Under the pieces are notes generated by a model, which had not been told where the DNA came from, did not search any database, and saw only the letters and a program-made list of their open reading frames with translations. The position numbers and the translations under genes were made by a program. From Carex sylvatica (Eukaryota > Streptophyta > Magnoliopsida > Poales > Cyperaceae), in the NCBI GenBank assembly GCA_964058845.1, contig CAXKVR010000757.1, forward strand, positions 1-35,411: a stretch of DNA of 35,411 nucleotides, read 5' to 3'. Below, piece after piece: positions 29,084-35,411 of the stretch. Within the stretch, counting starts at the first letter, position 1. Every line of letters starts with the position of its first letter.

Positions 29084-30225
29084 AGTTCAACCCGTCTCAC
29101 AAAATGTCAAATGGGTGCTTGTACTTTAGTGGATAGAATTCCTTTTTTTTTTGTTGCTGTGGTGAATTTTTTTTTTTTTAAAGAATGTTACTGTGGAGAA
29201 TTGGATTCAAATTTGAGTGACCATATACTCATATTATATATTTTACATTTTAGCTCCCAATTTAAATTTTACGATGCAACTAATTGATATTGCAAGACAG
29301 TTCAAATTCATAAAAGATTAAAAATCCATCAACATTCAGAAAATAAGCGGGTGGTATTTTAACAAAGGTGCCCAAATGCGGCCCAGCTGGGAATTTCACA
29401 GACAATAATGGAGACATGGGCCAAGAGGGGGCCCAAATCCCAAACAAATGCTGCGCCGCTGTGGATGCTCTTTTGAACCTCTCTATTTTTTTTGACAAAT
29501 TCAGCATTGGCAACAACTCCAGTAAAACACACGATCACCGACAAGAATGAGTACATATCCTCCTGAGAAGTGTAATCTAAATTTCGAACGATTTTAATAC
29601 CAACCTTAAACTTTGATTTGGAGATTGGTTGATTTGAACAGTTTGAATTTTTCATTTGAAGTTGATCCTAACATTAGGATTTTAGCAAAAATCGTAACGT
29701 CTTTAAATCTATCAGATCAGTTTCAAACAAAAAACTTAAACCATTTAAACCGATCTCCTTGGTAAGTCAAAAACAAAGAGGGGGCACATCTTCTAGCGGT
29801 CCTAATAACAACCCAAAAAATAGCAGGGGGTGCACATCTTCTAAGGGTTTTGTACTTGAAACCGCTACAACAAGATGGTAATGTGCATTAAAAAAATGCT
29901 CACAAAGAGGGTAATAACTTTGGTCAAACATTGATCGGCCAAAACTTTTTATTACAACCTCCATTTTCAGTGTTATTTAACAATTCAGAAAGCTCGTAAG
30001 GAGAAGATATCAATTTGGCACAAGGCAAAAGACTCTTGCATCGGGGAGGCAGCGCAGTCAGAAATGCAAAACATACATTGTTTAGGCCTCAAAACTGCAG
30101 TTGAAACTTCTTAATAATAAGTGTGGGTTATAAGATTGATTTCAACAGAAAGGGAATACCTAGCTTCACTATGACAGCGAGCAGAAATGCCACATTATTG
30201 GATAAGTTTGCACGGCAGGACCACT
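29084..30225. repeat. Duplicated SOT-flank block, copy B right part
   Basis: Continues copy B after the CACTA element: AGTTCAACCCGTCTCAC, CTAATTGATATTGCAAGACA, GCGGCCCAGCTGGGAATTTC, GCTCTTTTGAACCTC, CATCTTCTAGCGGT, up to GGCAGGACCACTAG. It is homologous to 11136-13080, without the 11283-11605 segment and without the internal repeat. Confidence 0.75.
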
Positions 30226-30531
30226 AGTGAAAGTGAGAGCTTTGAGTCAAGTGCTGCCGGACTTGAGAAAACTTGCCACAATTACATCACTTGGGCGAGG
30301 CAAGAAAGACTCCTCCATCACCATAATGCCTGGAAGGATCTTCTCTAGTTGCCAAAAGCCATTGTAATTTCCCAACGCAGAAGTTACCCTAGGGTCGACT
30401 TCTTGAATACATGGAAATTCCTCCTAGGGTCGACGAGACTTTGGTATCATTGACTTTTCTACTTCCTCATTCTGAGGAGTATTGTCATTGAAAATAAAGG
30501 TGGAAATAGCGTGAAGTGAAGAGTTCTCCAT
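30226..30531 (-). pseudogene. Sulfotransferase 5' remnant
   Basis: Begins at ATG 30531-30529 with MENSSLHAISTFIFNDNTP, parallel to the intact gene. It has an in-frame TAG after SMIPKSRRP and a small internal deletion replacing the region of residues 48-70 of the intact protein. It still shows LARPSDVIVASFLKSG and TWLKALTFT, and is then cut at codon 116 or so, where the sequence jumps to the 3' flank word GGACCACTAG. About the last two thirds of the gene, with 3' flank, are therefore gone in one deletion. Not functional. Confidence 0.9.
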
Positions 30532-30930
30532 AGGAATAAGAGAAGGTGTTTGAGTCTGTTTGAGGTTCAAGCTAATCTTTCCTTTTTTCAGATAAGGGCT
30601 AAAGTCAGCTCTTTGCATATGGATCCCAATATTTATGGAATTATTCCACATGCATCCGACGCATCTAAATTTTAAATGTCGTAGTTAGATCTAAGTTGAC
30701 TATCAAATGTATCAAATAATTTACACATGCAGGTGTGTAACCACAATTATTTATGTCTGGGTAGATAAACAAATTGACACCAAAAAATTTCTTTTAAATG
30801 AAACAAATTAAATAAGGGAATAATTATCGGCAAATTAGAAATGTATCAGTACTACTAATATTGTAAAGGGGTACAAGCAATAACACAAAGGAAATTAAAA
30901 AAAATGGATTGCAAACACTTTTATGCTTCA
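30532..30930. repeat. SOT upstream region, copy 3
   Basis: Homologous to 14666-15060 and 25366-25810 (GTGTTTGAGTCTGTTTGAGG, ATCAAATAATTTACACATGC, GTAAAGGGGTACAAGCAA). Marks the right end of the duplicated region. Confidence 0.75.
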
Positions 30931-31599
30931 CACATTTTCAAAGAAACATAATTGTTAATTAATCCATAATTAAAAACATCAAATTAAATGAACTGCACTA
31001 TTTGGGAAATATCCTCTATTATTATTGTTATTATTATTATTATTACTATTACCACTATTAATACTCGTAGTGCAGCACAAAGGCCCACATAAAGCTCTGG
31101 TGACAGCTAACTCAATCTATAATTTACATATTTATTCGAAGTGGTTTGTGAGACTACACAAAGGGCCCCACAAAGCTCTAAATGATATTCTTCTTAATTG
31201 CAAATTTCAGAATCAGTCCATTAAAAATTTAATTTTAAAACAAATAAGGACAAGATCATTAATTTTACTAAAAAAAAAAAATTGAACTTTGCCTGAATGG
31301 TTCCACATATTTATAAACCACACCCTAATGAATACATAGATTGTCAAATATTCTAAATCTATATTAGATTAGTTTAATTAGACAATCATACATGATATTA
31401 TACAATTCATAATTATATTACATATATACTTAATGTTGGATATATGATCCAATATGAAAAACTCAAGAACAAATTAAAATGTTTCAAATGAAGGGAACAG
31501 AGAAGCAACTCAACTATTTTGGCAACATGACACAATGGATCATATGAATGCATGACATCAAACTTAATAGGACATCGACAGAGAAGCATACTTCGCAGT
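30931..31599. other. AT-rich spacer with a TTA microsatellite
   Basis: No gene. An imperfect (TTA)n tract lies at 31017-31064. Near 31076-31095 and 31158-31178 the words CACAAAG(G/)GCCCACATAAAGCTC and CACAAAGGGCCCCACAAAGC form a short direct repeat. The last part is the 3' flank of the PP2-like gene. Confidence 0.6.
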
Positions 31600-33284
31600 T
31601 CAATAGGACTTCGAACGTAGTTCAAGACCTGCAACATAGACCCCCCTCATGTTGTGTTTACCGCTTTCCTTCACCTTGATGCTTATCTCCGCCACTCGTT
31701 TAACAATAATACTACTGCATAAAAACTCTCCCAGCTCCAGCTCCATCCATTCCTCATAAGAACTCCTTACAGGCAATTTAATGTCGCCTGACTTGTGTTC
31801 CGCATCTGCCTTTGGTTTTAAGCTTAAGCATACATCCTTCGGTTCATCACCTATTTCTGTAGATACCGTTGCAGTCAGGACAGCATCGAGACCTGCTGGA
31901 TCATCGGTTGCTTTGAAGATGAGATATACACCATATGTCTTATTAGCCAAAAGTAAGTCGAAATTTATCGAAGCCTTTATTTCCCATGACTGACTGGCAT
32001 GTCTTAGCAGCTCTGTCTCATTGAACCTTATTATTAGCAAACAAACATTCAAAGATTAATGGATAAGAAATGTAAAATAAATGAAAGATTAATAAGTATC
32101 CATTAAATTGATTGCTTCTGTTTCCATTGCCATTGATCATAAATAATGAACTCAGACAAAGGCCAACATGACATTTTCCAATAACACATTGTGAATTTAG
32201 TCCTACCCTTATTCCTTAAGAGTAATGGATAAGAATTGAAAGATTAATAAGTATCCATTAAATTGATTGTTTATGTTAATTAACCCAAAAATATAACAAA
32301 AAAATAAAGAAATTAAACACATCAAGTAAATTATATCATTAGATTTACAAACTATAATTATTTAATTCCACCATTTTAACAAATATAAATTATTAATTAA
32401 ATAAAATGATATAAAATATTGTGTAAATTGACATTATCATAAATTACTAACTAAAAAACTATATAAAATATTTAACAAATCAATTTGGTCATAAATTACT
32501 AACTAGAAAGATTATATTAAATAAAACTTATATAGGTTTAGGTATAAATAAAAACTTTATCAATTATCTTATAAGATAATGAGTATGAAATAGCTCTTAT
32601 TCAAAACCTTATCTGATAATCAAATAAAAATTTCCTACCCGTACCCTCACTTATTATGTTAACAATACAATACAAGTAATACAAATGTATAAAAAAGTTT
32701 TGTTGACAGTCCTAATCCCTATTTAGTGGAATGATAGGTGTGAAGTAACATGAAACAATAAGGAACACGCAAAATCAACAGGGTAGTAATTACCTTGTGT
32801 CTCCTGGCATCTTTTTCCAGCTGTGTTTAATATCTGGATCATGTATTGTTAAATCTCCTATAGGAATCATCTTGGTTTCTGAAATCTGTTCAGTATTCGT
32901 TGGGTCTACTGGTGCAATCTGGTCAGTGTTCAACTGGCCATTGTTCGGTGTATGATTCTGTTCCCCGCAAACCGATAAATAAAGGAAAGATCAAATCAGT
33001 AGTTACTGAGAAAAAAACTGGTGATTGCTACTTACCTTATCAGTTTCAGATAACTTGGGCAATACAATCTTTCTTTAATTTATTTTTTGTTTTTTTTATG
33101 TGTGTTCATTTGATCATGAGAAACCTAGCTAGTACTATTTATTTTGAAAGAAAGTTGGTACCTCCAAAATATTAACGATGAAGGTCTGTATTGGTGGAAG
33201 TACGTACTGAGCACATGCAGCCATGAGGGGTTTAGAACATGCTTCGGCAACTTGGGCAAAACAAAGTACCAAAGCTCCCGCCAT
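31600..33284 (-). CDS. Phloem protein 2-like lectin-domain protein, four-exon model, about 248 aa
   Basis: Exon model on the minus strand: 33284-33162 (ATG start, donor GAG|GTACC), 33068-33036 (donor AAG|GTAAGT), 32957-32794 (acceptor GAACAG, donor AAG|GTAAT) and 32026-31600 (acceptor AATAAG, stop TGA). All junctions keep the frame. The last exon is the PP2 domain: LLRHASQSWEIKASINF, TYGVYLIFKATD, EEWMELELGEF, GVYVAGLELRS. PP2 proteins are carbohydrate-binding phloem or defence-linked proteins; the ligand is not readable here. The N-terminal exon (MAGALVLCFAQVAEACSKPL...) is not part of the PP2 domain and is unusual. The exon 2 acceptor (AAAG in an A-rich context) is weak, so the link between exon 1 and the rest is the least certain part. 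Confidence 0.7.
32530..32725. repeat. Decayed hAT-like fragment in the PP2-like gene's intron 3
   Basis: Words of the form ATAAGATAATGAGTATGA, CTACCCGTACCCTCAC and TTGACAGTCCTAATCC resemble the element ending at about 4096. It lies between the exons at 32794 and 32026. Confidence 0.3.
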
Positions 33285-33600
33285 GGCTTTGGATAGGTCG
33301 TTAGGGCCAATAGAAAGATGAGAAGATAATATGAGTTTGGGGCAGGATGCAGCAGCAAAATTAGATCCAGTATTTATCGGATTCGATCGATCAAACGTGC
33401 TTGTGAGGCAGGTAATTAATTAAAGACCCACGATTCATGGCAAGTCAACCGGACTCGCCCAATACTCCACATTATTTATAGAATTATTATTGTAGTTTTC
33501 TTTTTGTTATTCTGAAATAAGAGAATGTGTATGAAAAAGTTGTTAGTACTGTCAAGCCCAATTTGATTAAAAATCAAAATTAAAAAAAAAATTAACTGTC
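33285..33600. other. Upstream region of the PP2-like gene
   Basis: Presumed promoter and 5' leader on the minus strand. No single TATA box stands out. Nothing else recognised. Confidence 0.4.
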
Positions 33601-34210
33601 ATATTAAGAAAGGACTACAAGAACATGTTTTATCTGCATGGGTAAAAATATTTAACAGTGTTGGCTTTTTGGCAAATACTCTTGTTGATAATACCTATAC
33701 TCATGAAATACAAATTAATTTCTATTAAATTATCTGCTACAATAGTTATTTTTTTATCTTTCAGATAAAGAATTTTTTTTCTAGAAGAAGAGAGGTTGAG
33801 AAAGAAAAACGTGATGTGACGCGACGTGACGTGAATATTTTTTTTCTTTTTTTTTGAACATTATTTGAATATTAATTATAAGAAAACTACAAGAATATGT
33901 TTTCTCTACGATGGTATAAATGCTTAACAATGTTGGTGTATTCATGAACATTTTAGTCGGTAATAGCAATATCTTTAGAAATAACAATTTTTGTTTGTTG
34001 ATGGAAACCATTCTTCTAAACGATGGAAGCCATTCTTCTACACGGTCATTTAAAATCCAACCGTGTACTAAAGTCAACAATTTTTGTACACGGTTTATTA
34101 TTAATGAACCGTGTACGTCTCAAGGCCTCTATACAAATATCAAAACACGGATTTCTCTCAAAACCCGTGATAGATTCATTCGTGCACGCCTTAATCAAAT
34201 GGACGTCTGA
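33601..34210. repeat. CACTA-type end fragments and ACACGGTT palindromes
   Basis: Two related direct copies start GGACTACAAGAACATGTTTT (about 33613) and AACTACAAGAATATGTTTT (about 33886), followed by AACAGTGTTGG / AACAATGTTGG words. They resemble CACTACAAGAA-type termini. Then a perfect 10-bp stem GTACACGGTT (34086-34095) / AACCGTGTAC (34107-34116), with more ACACGGT and AACCGTGTA words around it, looks like subterminal hairpins. Also GTGATGTGACGCGACGTGACGTGA near 33810-33832 is an internally repeated stretch. No complete element. Confidence 0.45.
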
Positions 34211-35411
34211 ACCAACTCAAAATTTGTATGTGTATATTCAATTTGTATATATCTATATTTTGTGTTTAATTGCATTCTTAACTTATAAATTAATTTATGT
34301 GTGTTTATGTCTAGAAAATTAATAGAGAAGATGTCAAAACATTACTTATAAAAATATTATGAAAAAGATATATATACACAGATTAAATACCACAGTCCAC
34401 AGAACAAACTAGAAACATACACAAGCAAAAGCTATATAGATTAAAGTCATTATCATAAATATACAAGCTTAAAAATTTGTTCAAAAACAAATAAAATAAC
34501 ACAAGAAATTAAACAAAGCAATTTCATAAATAAGTATAAAATAGAAGTATCTTTCGTATTTTACTTCTCACGTATTTATATTTGATAAAAAAAATCCTCA
34601 AAAAAATAATTAAAACAAATAAACTATATATGATCACATGTTCTAAACATATCGTGTATAAACAAACCTAATTAATTGATTCTTGCACTTTTCTGTTATG
34701 ATAACGGGGCAGCACGTGCCTTGCTTTTCAGTTATATAAATAAAAACAAATTGATAATAATATCGAAGTTTACATTAATTTTGCCTGATAATTGCCTATA
34801 GCTACCAAATAATTTTTTCTGAGCATGCGCCTATGTAATATCTAATTTTGATATTGAGCGTTTATATCCAAACATTTAAAACTTTGTTTGTAACCTTTTA
34901 CAATACTACTTGTAAACACTTAAACCTTACACCCACTTTTTTTTTTCATCTGATCATTATCGTCCATTTTCCCGATGATGTGCGATAAATTTTACAAATC
35001 TAAAATACGAATGTTTTCTACTCAATTTTTCTCTTTCAAATGAGATTCATGAAGAAAACTACTTTTGAGTTTTTTTTCAAGTCATCATTTTTATTTATTT
35101 TTTGAAAGTAAAGCCCATAAGCACTTTAAATTCTCAAGCTTTAAAGTTTAGTCTATGATCTTTTAAATCTAAAATGAAAACTATTTAAATGTTTGACGCA
35201 ACTACTTTTAACGGCTATATACAAACATTTAAATACGTGATACTATATGATCGACATTAGAGGATTAAATGCTTGAACATAGTATTTTAAATGGTGACAT
35301 CAGAGGCTTAAGTACTTGTAGACTGAGATTTAAAAGTTTAAAAATTTAAAGTGGTCATGCACTTTACATTAAAAATAAAACAATTTCAAAATAATTTAAA
35401 TGTATTTCTTC
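34211..35411. other. AT-rich DNA to the window end, no feature seen
   Basis: No open frame with recognisable content, no terminal repeats, no RNA gene recognised. Confidence 0.5.

Noticed and set aside
1..35411. tRNA, rRNA or snoRNA genes
   Set aside because: No cloverleaf, A/B box pair or conserved rRNA segment noticed on either strand by eye; a covariance-model scan would be the decisive test.

Overview
This is a piece of a flowering-plant nuclear genome. It is AT-rich, has single-exon and intron-split genes on a gene-poor background, and most of its length is transposable-element sequence (hAT, CACTA, Mutator-like, Ty1/copia, Ty3/gypsy-like, fold-back and probably Helitron). There is no rRNA, tRNA, CRISPR or bacterial operon structure. 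I cannot fix the species; only plant-specific families (plant cytosolic sulfotransferase, phloem protein 2) are recognised.

Layout. The first 138 bases read as the 3' end of an unidentified gene. From 0.8 to 9.5 kb there are nested non-autonomous elements: a Helitron-like 3' end, a 212-bp Mutator-like MITE with 9-bp target duplication inside a larger inverted repeat, a 269-bp hAT MITE, a 1.66-kb LTR with a decayed tRNA-Asp-type primer site, and a fold-back repeat. From 9.5 to 30.9 kb lies a broken-up tandem duplication centred on a sulfotransferase (SOT) gene: one intact minus-strand SOT (13607-14665), one 5' remnant (30226-30531) and three copies of the SOT upstream region. Because the copies are alignable inside the window, they serve as empty sites that show what inserted into each one: a 1.0-kb fold-back element made of AACGTT palindromes, a 2.47-kb CACTA element, a 221-bp retroposon end and a roughly 9.7-kb nested cluster. 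That cluster (15554 to about 25271) holds a hAT transposase pseudogene, an LTR inserted in it, a young copia-type retrotransposon and exon-like remnants of a host gene. From 31.6 to 33.3 kb is a probable phloem-protein-2-like gene with four exons on the minus strand. The last 2 kb is AT-rich with CACTA-type fragments.

The most interesting object is the copia-type element at 21698-24570. Its LTRs differ at only two bases plus one 15-bp indel, and it has perfect TCATG target duplications, PBS and PPT. In place of protease, most of integrase and reverse transcriptase it carries a sense-oriented, open host-like PB1 domain (closest by recognition to plant TPR-PB1 'Phox' proteins) fused in frame behind Gag and two zinc knuckles. 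A 20-bp tandem duplication is the only thing separating this fusion from the downstream RNase H part.

In working terms, only two complete genes look functional (SOT and PP2-like). The rest records repeated duplication, insertion and repair at a SOT locus.
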